Shown: piece after piece, positions 18,066 to 25,571 of the stretch
How the letters are laid out: each line of letters begins with the position of its first letter
Numbering within the stretch: position 1 is the stretch's first letter
Source: DATBIO01 sp036556965
GTDB lineage: Bacteria > Acidobacteriota > Vicinamibacteria > Fen-336
NCBI GenBank assembly: GCA_036556965.1
Contig: DATBIO010000287.1
Location: 1-39,171, forward strand
Length of the DNA stretch: 39,171 bases
Direction: 5' to 3'
The notes under the pieces: generated by a model
The model's input: the letters and a program-made list of their open reading frames with translations, nothing else
Told to the model about the DNA's origin: nothing
Database searches by the model: none
Program-made: the position numbers and the translations under genes

Positions 18066-18079
18066 GGTTCCATCTCCCG

Positions 18080-19960
18080 ATGGGCTCATTCTCCGCACCC
18101 CCGCGCGTCCCCGTCGGGGAATGGGCCGAGCGGTACCTCCTCGCCGCGTTCTTCGCGGGGACCGCCGCCACCCTGGTCTTCGTGGTCCGGCACCAGCTGC
18201 CGCCCGTGCAGGGGCCGTTGACGTTCGGACTCGCCATGTGGGCCTGGTGGGTTCTCGGCTACGCTGCGGTGGCCGCCGCGGCGGGCCTCGGCGCGGTGCT
18301 GCTGGGCCGGAGCGCGCGGCTGAGCTGGGTGCCGCGCGCCGTGCTGGCCGGGGCCTGCCTGACCACCGTGGTGGCCGGGGCCTTCACGAACCGGGGCGCG
18401 CTGCGGCTCCTCGGCCGCCTTCCGCCGCCCCCCCGCTTCGGTCCGTGCTGCGCGGCCGCGCTCGCCCTCTGCGCGGCGGGCCTCCTGTTGGTCGCCCTTT
18501 CCCGGCGGCGGCGCTGGCCCCGAATGGTGGCCGGCGCCGCGCTGGCGGCGGCGGTGGGCGCCTTCGCTCCGGGGGTGCGCACCGCCGATGCGTCCTGGGC
18601 CCGCGCCGCCACGGGCGCGCCGCCCGACCGCATCCTGATGACGCCGGCGCCGCGGGTGTTGCTGGTGGGCATCGACGGCGCCGACTGGGCCTTCATGGAG
18701 CCCCTGATGGCGCGCGGCCTTCTGCCCAACCTGGCCCGCCTGCGCGACCAGGGCGCCTGGGGACCGCTGCGTACCATTCGCCCCACCCTGTCCCCGGTGG
18801 TGTGGACGAGCATCGCCACCGGGAAAGGCCCCAACCGCCACGGGATCACCGGGTTCTCCCGCCCGGTGCTGCGCGGCGTCGACGCTCCCTTGCCGCCGGT
18901 CCGCCCGGTGCGGGCCTTCGGCTTCGCATGGCTCCGGGGCGGCCTGGAGCGCGCCGGCCAGATCTACGAGCGCCCGGTGACGAGCGACATGCGGCGGGTG
19001 CCCGCCTTCTGGACCATCGCGCTCCGGGAGCGGTCGCCGGTCAACGTCGTCACCTGGTGGGCGACGTGGCCGGCGGAGCCGGTCGCGGGGACCCTGGTGA
19101 GCGACCGCATCTACTGGTGGGCGCCGCGTCCGGACGGCTCCCTGCCCCCCGCCGACCGTGTCACCTACCCGCCCGGGGCCTACGCGGACCTGGCGCGGCA
19201 CGTGGTGCGCAGCGCGGACGTCTCCGCCGGGCAGGCGCGCCGCTTCCTGGACGTCGGCGCCGCGGAGCTGGCGGCCATGCCCGCGGTGGCCGAGCCCGGG
19301 CACGACGACATCATGAGCCAGTTCCGCTACTTCTTCTCCGCCTTCGAGACCAGCCGCCGCCTGGCCCTGGCCGTGGTCGAGAGCGGCCGCCGCCAGTACG
19401 GCAGCGCGCCCGACACGCTGGTGCTCTTCCGCATCGTGGACAAGACCTCGCACACCTCGCTCCACGACTCGGAGCTGGCGGACCCCTCGGTGCAGAGCCC
19501 TCCCGCGCATGTGCGCCGCTTCGGCCGCGTGGTATCCGAGGCCTACCGCGCCGTCGACGCCGCCCTCGGCGAGCTGACGGCGGCCTTCGGGGACGGCAAC
19601 GTGGTGGTGGTCTCCGATCACGGGTTCCGGCCGGAGCGGCACGGCGGGCTGGTCCGCTACAACCACAACCAGGCTCCCGACGGCGTCTTCCTGGCCGCGG
19701 GCCCCGACATCCGCGGCGGCCGCGTGGAGCTGAGCATCTACGACGTCCTGCCGCTGCTCCTGCGGTTGAAGGGGTTCCCCATCGCCGACGACCTCGAGGG
19801 CCGGGTCCCGGAGGAGGTGCTCACCGCCGAGTTCCTGCGCACGCACGCCCTCCGCCGCGTGGCCGGCTACGGCGAGCAGGAGGGGCAGGCGACGGCCGAC
19901 TCCCCGCGCGTGGAGTCCGAGATCCGCGAACGGCTCCGCGCCCTGGGCTACGTGCAGTAG
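18080..19960 (+). CDS. Membrane-anchored alkaline phosphatase superfamily (phosphodiesterase/pyrophosphatase-like) protein
   Basis: 626 aa. The first 165 residues hold about five hydrophobic helices (for example 20-36, 48-76, 85-102, 121-140, 147-164). A catalytic domain follows: LLVGIDGADW with metal ligand Asp199, the nucleophile block PTLSPVVWTSIATGKGPNRHGITGF (about 235-259), and a late metal site VVVVSDHGFRPERHGG. This is the type I phosphodiesterase/nucleotide pyrophosphatase-like branch of the alkaline phosphatase superfamily. It would act on phosphate esters at the outer face of the membrane; substrate unknown. It diverges from rsmA and is followed by glgA, with which no functional link is evident. 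Confidence 0.85.
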   Translation: MGSFSAPPRVPVGEWAERYLLAAFFAGTAATLVFVVRHQLPPVQGPLTFGLAMWAWWVLGYAAVAAAAGLGAVLLGRSARLSWVPRAVLAGACLTTVVAGAFTNRGALRLLGRLPPPPRFGPCCAAALALCAAGLLLVALSRRRRWPRMVAGAALAAAVGAFAPGVRTADASWARAATGAPPDRILMTPAPRVLLVGIDGADWAFMEPLMARGLLPNLARLRDQGAWGPLRTIRPTLSPVVWTSIATGKGPNRHGITGFSRPVLRGVDAPLPPVRPVRAFGFAWLRGGLERAGQIYERPVTSDMRRVPAFWTIALRERSPVNVVTWWATWPAEPVAGTLVSDRIYWWAPRPDGSLPPADRVTYPPGAYADLARHVVRSADVSAGQARRFLDVGAAELAAMPAVAEPGHDDIMSQFRYFFSAFETSRRLALAVVESGRRQYGSAPDTLVLFRIVDKTSHTSLHDSELADPSVQSPPAHVRRFGRVVSEAYRAVDAALGELTAAFGDGNVVVVSDHGFRPERHGGLVRYNHNQAPDGVFLAAGPDIRGGRVELSIYDVLPLLLRLKGFPIADDLEGRVPEEVLTAEFLRTHALRRVAGYGEQEGQATADSPRVESEIRERLRALGYVQ

Positions 19961-20010
19961 CGCGCGCGGGCCGGTCCATCGCCGCGAGCCCGCTCGCCGG
20001 GCCGGCGCCG

Positions 20011-20019
20011 TGCTAGGGT
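20011..20019 (+). promoter_or_regulatory. Extended -10 promoter of glgA
   Basis: TGCTAGGGT (TGn extended -10) ends 8 nt before the ATG at 20028. No -35 was recognised in the very GC-rich flank. Implies a leaderless or near-leaderless mRNA. Confidence 0.4.
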
Positions 20020-20027
20020 TCGCCGCC

Positions 20028-21479
20028 ATGCCGGGGTCCCTGCACGTGGCCTTCGCCGCCTCCGAGGTGGCGCCCTTCGTGAAGACGGGCGGGCTGGCCG
20101 ACGTGGCGTCGGCGCTGCCCCGGGCGCTCACCGCCCTGGGCCACCGCGTGACGGTGCTGCTGCCGCGCTACGGCACGATCGCCCTGCCGCCGGGGAGCTT
20201 CGCGGGCGCCGTGCCCGTCCCCGTGGACGGGGCGCACCGCAGCGCCGGCTTCTACGTCAGCGAGCAGGACGCCGTGCGCCTGGTCTTCGTGGACCACGCG
20301 GAGTTCTTCGACCGCCCCTTCCCCTACGGCGTGGGCAACCACGACTACGAGGACAACCGCCTGCGCTTCGCCTTCTTCTCCCGCGCCTGCCTGGAGTTCT
20401 TCCGCAGCCGCGGCGAGCGGCCCGACCTCTTCCACGCCCACGACTGGCAGACGGGGCTCCTCCCCGTGTACGCGAAGGCGCTCTACGCGCACGACGCGGT
20501 GGTGGGGCGCATGCCCGTGGTCTTCACCATCCACAACCTCGCCTACCAGGGGAACTTCCCCTCCGACACCCTGGCCGTGCTGGGGCTGCCGCGGCACCTG
20601 GGGGCGCCGGAGGCCCTCGAGTTCCACGGCGGCGTCGGCTACATGAAGGCGGGCCTTGCCTTCTCGGAGCGGCTCACCACGGTGTCGCCCACCTACGCGC
20701 GCGAGATCCGCACCCCCGAGCACGGCTACGGCCTGGACGGCGTGCTGCGGGCCCGCGCCGACGACCTCTCCGGGATCCTCAACGGCGTGGACTACGACGA
20801 GTGGGACCCGCGCGTGGACCACTTCATCGCGCGGCGCTACTCGGCGCAGCGGCCGGCGGGGAAGCGCGCCTGCAAGGCCGAGCTGCTGGCCACCTTCGGG
20901 CTGCCTGCGGAGCCCGACCTGCCCCTGGTGGCCGTCGTCTCCCGCCTCGTCCACCAGAAGGGCATCGACCTCGTGGTGGGCGCGAGCGAGGACCTCCTGC
21001 GCCGGCCCCTGCGCCTGGTGGTGCTGGGCACGGGCGAGCGCGAGGTCCAGGACGGCTTCCGCCGGCTGGCCCAGCGCGACCCCGCGCGCTTCGCGTGCCG
21101 CTTCGCCTACGACCCCGTGCTCGCCCACAAGGTGGAGGCGGGGGCGGACATGTTCCTGATGCCGTCGCGCTACGAGCCCTGCGGCCTCACCCAGATGTAC
21201 AGCCTGCGCTACGGCGCCGTTCCCATCGTGCGCGCCACGGGCGGGCTTCGGGACACGGTGGAGCCGTGGGACGCCGCGCGCGGGGAGGGCACGGGCTTCC
21301 TCTTCGCGCACGCCGACGGCACCGGCCTCGTGTGGGCCCTCGACCGCGCGCTCGAGGCCTGGGGCGACGCCCGGGGATGGCGCCGGCTGATGAGGAACGG
21401 CATGACGCGCGACTTCTCCTGGCGCCGGTCGGCGGAGGCCTACGAGACCGTGTACCGGAGCGCCATCGCCGACGCCTGA
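20028..21479 (+). CDS. glgA: Glycogen synthase (ADP-glucose, GT5)
   Basis: 483 aa, normal for GlgA. It has the donor-binding KTGGLADV motif (residues 19-26), LFHAHDWQTGLLPVYAKALY, TIHNLAYQGNFP, SGILNGVDYDEWDPRVD, the Rossmann-2 segment VAVVSRLVHQKGIDL, and the GT-B catalytic block LMPSRYEPCGLTQMYSLRYG (about 380-400). It transfers glucose from ADP-glucose to the growing alpha-1,4-glucan in the cytoplasm. The frame opens 18 nt earlier with a GTG, but that codon lies within the promoter box, so the ATG is preferred. No other glg gene is adjacent. Confidence 0.96.
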   Translation: MPGSLHVAFAASEVAPFVKTGGLADVASALPRALTALGHRVTVLLPRYGTIALPPGSFAGAVPVPVDGAHRSAGFYVSEQDAVRLVFVDHAEFFDRPFPYGVGNHDYEDNRLRFAFFSRACLEFFRSRGERPDLFHAHDWQTGLLPVYAKALYAHDAVVGRMPVVFTIHNLAYQGNFPSDTLAVLGLPRHLGAPEALEFHGGVGYMKAGLAFSERLTTVSPTYAREIRTPEHGYGLDGVLRARADDLSGILNGVDYDEWDPRVDHFIARRYSAQRPAGKRACKAELLATFGLPAEPDLPLVAVVSRLVHQKGIDLVVGASEDLLRRPLRLVVLGTGEREVQDGFRRLAQRDPARFACRFAYDPVLAHKVEAGADMFLMPSRYEPCGLTQMYSLRYGAVPIVRATGGLRDTVEPWDAARGEGTGFLFAHADGTGLVWALDRALEAWGDARGWRRLMRNGMTRDFSWRRSAEAYETVYRSAIADA

Positions 21480-21484
21480 ACGGC

Positions 21485-21490
21485 TATCCT
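21485..21490 (+). promoter_or_regulatory. -10 box of the EgtB-like gene
   Basis: GGC-TATCCT directly after the glgA stop, ending 5 nt before the ATG at 21496. If used, transcription would start at about the A of the ATG. The run GGGGG between may also serve as a poor Shine-Dalgarno if the gene is co-transcribed with glgA. Confidence 0.35.
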
Positions 21491-21495
21491 GGGGG

Positions 21496-22692
21496 ATGCG
21501 CACGCCGTCCGAGCTGGAGGAGGCCTGGGCCCGCTCCGACCGCATCTTCGGCTGGCTCGAGCCCTCCGCCTGGCGGGCCCAGCCCATCGCCCTCCGGCAG
21601 CCCTTCATCTTCTACGTGGGCCATCTCCCGTGCTTCGCCTGGAACCACCTGGGCCGGGGCCTGCTGGGCCGTCCGGCCATGGACGAGGACCGCGACGCGC
21701 TCTTCGCGCGCGGCATCGACCCCCTCGACGTGGACGCGCACGACCCCGGGGCGGCCTGGCCCCCGGCGGAGGCCGTGGTGGACTACCGCGAGCGCGTGCG
21801 GGCGCGGCTGCGCGACGAGTGGGAGGCGGTGGCGCGCGCCCCGGAAGGCGAGAGCGTGGCGCGCATGGTGCTGGAGCACGAGCTCATGCACCACGAGACG
21901 CTGCTCTACATGCTGCAGGAGCTGGACCATGGCCGGAAGCGGCCCGACGCCGGCGCCGCGCCGGCGGCAGGGGCGATGCCGGGCGCCTCCCGGCCCGTGG
22001 CCGTGCCGGGCGGCCGCGCGCGGCTGGGCGTGGCGCGCGGCGCGCTTCCCTTCGCCTGGGACAACGAGCACGAGCCGCACGACGTGGACGTGCCCGCCTT
22101 CCGCATCGACTCGCGGCCCGTGCGGAACGCCGACGTCATGGAGTTCGTGGAGGCGGGAGGCTACGGCGACGCCCGCTTCTGGGACCCCGAGGGCTTCGCC
22201 TGGCGCGCGCGCCGGCGCCTCGACCACCCGTGGAGCTGGCGGCGGGAGGACGGGCGCCTCTTCCGGCGCGGGCTCTTCGCGGACGTGCCCCTGGCGGAGG
22301 CGCTGGAGGAGCCGGCGAGCGTGAGCTGGGCGGAGGCCGCGGCCTTCGCGCGGTGGCGCGGGGCGCGCCTGCCCACGGAGGCCGAGTACCACCGCGCCGC
22401 CCACGGCGACGGCGGCGGGGCGGGGGGCGAGGTGCCCGCGGGGGGCCCCTGGGGCGTGCACGCCCTGGGCGACGGCGGCTGGGAATGGACGGCGTCCACC
22501 TTCGCGCCCTTCCCCGGCTTCACGCCGCTCGCGCGGTACCCGGAGTACTCGGCCGATTTCTTCGACGGCCGCCACTACGTGCTGCTGGGCGGTTCCTGGG
22601 CCACGCATCCCGCCCTGCGGCGTCCCTCGTTCCGCAACTGGTTCCAGCCGCACTACCCCTACGTCTTCTCGAAGTTCCGCCTGGTGCGCTGA
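21496..22692 (+). CDS. egtB: EgtB-like iron sulfoxide synthase family protein (DinB + FGE-sulfatase domains)
   Basis: 398 aa. N-terminal DinB-type helical domain with a His at 43 (FYVGHLPCFAWNHL) and the three-His facial iron site pattern HELMHHE (128-134, H-x3-H-x-E). The C-terminal formylglycine-generating-enzyme fold includes FRIDSRPVRNADVMEFVEAGGY, SWAEAAAFARWRGARLPTEAEYHRAAHG, WEWTASTFAPFPGF and LLGGSWATHPALRRPSFRNWFQP. This architecture is that of ergothioneine sulfoxide synthase EgtB, which joins hercynine to a cysteine-containing thiol with O2. No egtD, egtC or egtE is nearby, so the partner methyltransferase must be elsewhere or the substrate differs (ovothiol- or selenoneine-type relatives share this fold). 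Family sure; exact reaction inferred. Confidence 0.82.
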   Translation: MRTPSELEEAWARSDRIFGWLEPSAWRAQPIALRQPFIFYVGHLPCFAWNHLGRGLLGRPAMDEDRDALFARGIDPLDVDAHDPGAAWPPAEAVVDYRERVRARLRDEWEAVARAPEGESVARMVLEHELMHHETLLYMLQELDHGRKRPDAGAAPAAGAMPGASRPVAVPGGRARLGVARGALPFAWDNEHEPHDVDVPAFRIDSRPVRNADVMEFVEAGGYGDARFWDPEGFAWRARRRLDHPWSWRREDGRLFRRGLFADVPLAEALEEPASVSWAEAAAFARWRGARLPTEAEYHRAAHGDGGGAGGEVPAGGPWGVHALGDGGWEWTASTFAPFPGFTPLARYPEYSADFFDGRHYVLLGGSWATHPALRRPSFRNWFQPHYPYVFSKFRLVR

Positions 22693-22730
22693 CGCGGCGG
22701 AAGGTGTCGGGGCCCCTCGCCCGGCCCGGA

Positions 22731-22736
22731 TATACT
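22731..22736 (+). promoter_or_regulatory. -10 box of the thioredoxin gene
   Basis: TATACT, 20 nt before the ATG at 22757; leader about 14 nt with a GAGGG Shine-Dalgarno-like stretch. The -35 is not recognisable. Confidence 0.45.
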
Positions 22737-22756
22737 CCCGGCGGAAGCGAGGGTGG

Positions 22757-23083
22757 ATGGCGGACGCGCTGCAGACCTACACGGACCAGAACTGGGAGAC
22801 CGAGGTGATGAAGTCCGACCGGCCGGTGCTGGTGGACTTCTGGGCGGAGTGGTGCGTGCCGTGCCGGACCATCCTGCCCGCGGTGGAGGCGGTGGCCCGG
22901 GAGTTCGGCGGGCGCCTCAAGGTGGGGAAGCTGAACGTCGAGGAGAACGCCGACGTGCCCTTCCGCTACAACATCACCACCCTCCCCACGCTCCTGATCA
23001 TCAAGGGAGGCGTCGTCTCGGAGCAGCGCGTCGGGCTCATCTCCCGGGACAACCTGGCCCGCCTGGTCGAGGCCCAGCTCTGA
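22757..23083 (+). CDS. trxA: Thioredoxin
   Basis: 108 aa, one thioredoxin fold. The redox motif is WCVPC (Cys33, Cys36), so the usual Gly is Val. The buried VDFWAEW strand and the cis-proline loop TLPTLLIIKGG are intact. As a cytoplasmic dithiol reductant it would reduce protein disulfides. WCVPC rather than WCGPC may shift the redox potential. It is followed after 2 bp by a second, altered thioredoxin domain. Confidence 0.93.
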   Translation: MADALQTYTDQNWETEVMKSDRPVLVDFWAEWCVPCRTILPAVEAVAREFGGRLKVGKLNVEENADVPFRYNITTLPTLLIIKGGVVSEQRVGLISRDNLARLVEAQL

Positions 23084-23085
23084 AC

Positions 23086-23403
23086 GTGCGCGCCCTCGGC
23101 GAGGCCGAGTGGGACGGGGTGGCGGCCGGCACCGACCCGGTGGCCGCCCTCTTCTGGGCGGAATGGTGCCTGCCGTCGCGCACCGCGCTGGCGGCCCTGG
23201 AAGCGGCGGCGGCCGGCCGCTGGCGCGCCGTCTCCGTCAACGTGGACGAGAGCGGGGGGCTCGCGCGGCGCCTCGGCATCGCGGGGCTGCCCACGCTGCT
23301 GCTCCTGGCGCGGGGGAGCGAGCGGGCGCGCCGCATCGGGCTCGTCCCCCCCGACGACCTGCCCCGCCTCCTGGAGGGCGCCTTGACCGCCGCGTCACAA
23401 TGA
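23086..23403 (+). CDS. Thioredoxin-like protein with CxxS active site
   Basis: 105 aa from a GTG two bp after the trxA stop. The fold is recognisable (ALFWAEWCLPSRTALAALEAAAAGRWRAVSVNVDESGGLARRLGIAGLPTLLLLARG) and keeps the cis-proline. The active site is C-L-P-S: Cys28 is kept, but the resolving Cys is Ser31 (codon TCG). It therefore cannot do ordinary dithiol exchange. Such monothiol variants trap partners or act in isomerase/glutathione-type chemistry. It appears to be a diverged tandem copy of the upstream thioredoxin, in the same transcript. It ends 10 bp before a convergent gene. Confidence 0.78.
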   Translation: MRALGEAEWDGVAAGTDPVAALFWAEWCLPSRTALAALEAAAAGRWRAVSVNVDESGGLARRLGIAGLPTLLLLARGSERARRIGLVPPDDLPRLLEGALTAASQ

Positions 23404-23413
23404 GCGCGGGCAC

Positions 23414-23905
23414 TCAGTGCGCACAGCGACGCTCCACCTGGCGGGTGATCTCGTAGGTCGTGGGCGGGTCCTCCCCCAGGCCCAGGGTGTGGAGCATCTC
23501 GTGGATGAGGATGGACTGGGCCAGGGGCGGGTTCGCCCGCGCCACGCTCGTGAACTGCGTGCACACGAACACCACGTCCGCCCCCGGACGGGTGAAGGCG
23601 AGCACCTCGCGCTTGCGGCAGGGCGAGAAGGGCGGCGGGCCCTCGTAGCGGAGGCCCTGGACGTACTCGTGGCCACGCTCGCCCCGCGTGTCGAGGACGG
23701 CCTGCAGGCTGCGGCCCGCGCGGTCGGCGAAGTCCGAGAGGACGCGGGCGCACTCGGGCCGCTCCAGGAGCCGCGCCGCCCCCCGCACCGCGCGGCGCAC
23801 GTGGAAGGCCGTCTCCACGGGCCCCTCGACGGAGAGGCTCCGCGCCGCGCCCGTCCCCGGCACGGCCAGCAGCAGGGCAAGGGTCCCGGGAAGGCTCCTC
23901 CGCAT
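23414..23905 (-). CDS. Secreted zinc metalloprotease-like protein (HExxHxxGxxE)
   Basis: 163 aa. Signal peptide MRRSLPGTLALLLAVPGTGA, so exported. Near the C-terminus lies H135-E-M-L-H139-T-L-G142-L-G-E145, a zincin zinc-binding helix with a metzincin-like glycine turn and Glu at the third-ligand position. Four cysteines (52, 96, 115, 161) could form two disulfides outside the cell. The ATG at 23905 has a GGAGGTTGCC Shine-Dalgarno. No named family recognised; short for a peptidase, so it may be a minimal catalytic domain. It is divergent from the wHTH-FHA regulator across a 92-bp spacer that carries the shared composite element. Confidence 0.75.
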   Translation of the reverse strand: MRRSLPGTLALLLAVPGTGAARSLSVEGPVETAFHVRRAVRGAARLLERPECARVLSDFADRAGRSLQAVLDTRGERGHEYVQGLRYEGPPPFSPCRKREVLAFTRPGADVVFVCTQFTSVARANPPLAQSILIHEMLHTLGLGEDPPTTYEITRQVERRCAH

Positions 23906-23945
23906 GGCAACCTCCGTCGCACGACCGGGAAGGTGGCGCGCGCGA

Positions 23946-23986
23946 GGTCCGCTGTCCTTGGACGGCGGTTGCTTGCGCCTTGCTTC
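23946..23986 (+). promoter_or_regulatory. Composite regulatory element, copy A
   Basis: Reads GGTCCGC, 8 nt, GACGG, 9 nt, GCGCCTTGCTTC toward the wHTH-FHA gene, ending 11 nt before its ATG. The same element, with one extra nt in the second gap, lies at 27577-27618 in the other regulator/peptidase spacer. Read toward the peptidase it ends 40 nt before the peptidase ATG. On the minus strand two CAAGG boxes are 22 nt apart, which suits direct-repeat binding by a winged-helix regulator. Confidence 0.55.
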
Positions 23987-23997
23987 GGGGTCCGCCC

Positions 23998-24645
23998 ATG
24001 AGCTACCGCTTCGGCGACTGCATGCTCGACACCGACCGCCGCCAGCTCCTGCGCGGGGGGGCGCCGGTGGACCTCACGCCCAAGGCCTACGAGCTGCTGG
24101 CCCTCCTCCTCGACCGCTATCCCAAGGCGGTGTCCAAGTCCGAGATCCACGACCACCTCTGGCCCGGCACCTTCGTGTCCGACGTGAACCTGCCCGCCCT
24201 GATCTTCGAGATCCGGAAGGCGACGGGCGACGAGGCGGGGGAGCCGCGCTACGTCCGCACCGTGCGCGGCTTCGGCTACGGTTTCTGCGGGGAGGCCTCG
24301 CGCACGTCGCGGCCCGCGGGAGCGGGCAGCGGCTTCGTGCACATGCTCTACGTCTGGGGCCGCGCCTTTCCCCTCCACCCCGGCGAGAACGTCATCGGGC
24401 GCGCGCCCGACGCCGACGTCTTCATCGACTCCTCGTCCGCCTCGCGGCGGCACGCCGTGGTGCGCGTCACGGGCCGGGAGGCCGTGCTGGAGGACCAGGG
24501 AAGCAAGAACGGCACGCAGCTCAAGGGCAGGAAGATCGCGGGGGCGGTGCCCCTGGCCGACGGCGACGAGATCGCCATCGGTCCCCTGCGCATCGGCTAC
24601 CGGCTGGTCAAGGAGGAGCCGACCCACACCTGGAAGGGGGAGTGA
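23998..24645 (+). CDS. Winged-helix (OmpR/CadC-type) DNA-binding protein fused to an FHA domain
   Basis: 215 aa from the ATG at 23998. Residues 1-97 form a Trans_reg_C winged helix (YRFGDCMLDTDRRQLLRGGAPVDLTPKAYELLALLLDRYPKAVSKSEIHDHLWP...RYVRTVRGFGYGF). Residues 117-200 form an FHA domain with GR (134-135), SxxR/H (146-152: SSASRRH) and NG (171-172). FHA domains bind phosphothreonine, so this is a regulator without a receiver domain that could respond to Ser/Thr kinase signalling. It is soluble. A GTG for the beta-propeller gene overlaps its stop. No TAnnnT-type promoter was seen; the composite element is just upstream. Confidence 0.88.
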   Translation: MSYRFGDCMLDTDRRQLLRGGAPVDLTPKAYELLALLLDRYPKAVSKSEIHDHLWPGTFVSDVNLPALIFEIRKATGDEAGEPRYVRTVRGFGYGFCGEASRTSRPAGAGSGFVHMLYVWGRAFPLHPGENVIGRAPDADVFIDSSSASRRHAVVRVTGREAVLEDQGSKNGTQLKGRKIAGAVPLADGDEIAIGPLRIGYRLVKEEPTHTWKGE

Positions 24646-25565
24646 GCCCTCTCCTCCCGGCCGCGGGCGTGGTGCTCGTCTCCCTGAGCGGCGCGAGCGC
24701 GGTGGCCGTGCTCGACGAGGAGACGCTGCGGCCGGTGGCGCGCATCGGCGTCGGCCGCGGGCCGCACGAGATCACGCTCTCCGGGGACGGGCGGCTGGCC
24801 TACGTGGCGGTGGCGGGACCGGGGCCGGGGGCCGAGGCGGGCCGCACGGTGGCGGTGCTCGACGTCGCGCAGAGGGCGGTGGTGGCCACCCACGACCTCC
24901 CGGAGTGCCGCAGCCCGCACGACACCCGCGTCAGCCGCGACGGGTCGCGGCTGTGGGTGGCCTGTGCCCCCGCCCGGGCCGTGCTGGAGCTCGACGCGCG
25001 GGAGGGCGGCGTGCGCCGGGTCTTCAAGACCGGGCGCGACGGCGGCTGGTTCGTGGCGGTCACGCCGGACGCGGGCAAGCTCTACGTGCCCCACCTGGAA
25101 GGCAAGGCCCTGACCGTGCTCGACCGCCGCAGCGGCCGCGCGTCCACCCTCCTGGAGGGGACGATCCAGTACGGCATCGCGTCCTCGCCGGACGGCGACG
25201 AGGTGTGGGTCACCGACACCGAAGCCCGCCGGATCTCCGTCGTGGACACGAGGAGCGACGCCGTGGTGTCCACCCTGTCCCTGGAGGGCGGCCCCTTGGG
25301 CCGGCTGGCCTTCGCGCCCGACGGCGCGCGCGTGTTCGTGGCCGGGCGCGAGCGCCTGTTCGTGGTGGATGCGCGCCGCCGCCGCCTGGAGTTCACGGTG
25401 CCGCTGCCGCACTCGGCCAAGGTCCTGGCCTCCTCGCCCGACGGGCGGCGCGTCGTCCTCAGCGTGCCCGGCGCCGACCAGGTCATGGTGGTGGACGTCG
25501 GCGCGCGGACGGTCCTCACCGCCGCCGTGGGCCCGGGGCCCGACGGCGTCGCCTGGACGCGCTGA
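24642..25565 (+). CDS. YVTN-type beta-propeller repeat protein
   Basis: 307 aa from a GTG overlapping the regulator stop (GTGA), preceded by GGAAGGGGG. About seven blades of roughly 42 residues each have a VxVLD/VxVVD strand and an SPDGxxxxV turn (for example ITLSGDGRLAYVAV, VTPDAGKLYVPHL, SSPDGDEVWVTDT, FAPDGARVFVAG, SSPDGRRVVLSVPG). This is the YVTN/lactonase-like beta-propeller family. No signal peptide is evident: the first hydrophobic strand already reads as blade one, so it may stay in the cytoplasm. No catalytic residues recognised; a binding or sensing role with the co-translated FHA regulator is an inference. It converges on the next gene with a 6-bp gap. Confidence 0.8.
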   Translation: MSPLLPAAGVVLVSLSGASAVAVLDEETLRPVARIGVGRGPHEITLSGDGRLAYVAVAGPGPGAEAGRTVAVLDVAQRAVVATHDLPECRSPHDTRVSRDGSRLWVACAPARAVLELDAREGGVRRVFKTGRDGGWFVAVTPDAGKLYVPHLEGKALTVLDRRSGRASTLLEGTIQYGIASSPDGDEVWVTDTEARRISVVDTRSDAVVSTLSLEGGPLGRLAFAPDGARVFVAGRERLFVVDARRRRLEFTVPLPHSAKVLASSPDGRRVVLSVPGADQVMVVDVGARTVLTAAVGPGPDGVAWTR

Positions 25566-25571
25566 CCCCCT

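Noticed and set aside
21496..22692. Selenoneine synthase SenA for the EgtB-like gene
   Set aside because: No senB or senC neighbour is present (glgA and thioredoxin flank it), and the two enzymes cannot be separated by eye on domain layout alone.
24642..25565. 6-phosphogluconolactonase/lactonase for the beta-propeller protein
   Set aside because: Blade pattern is shared by many YVTN-type repeat proteins; no lactonase active-site pattern could be pointed to.
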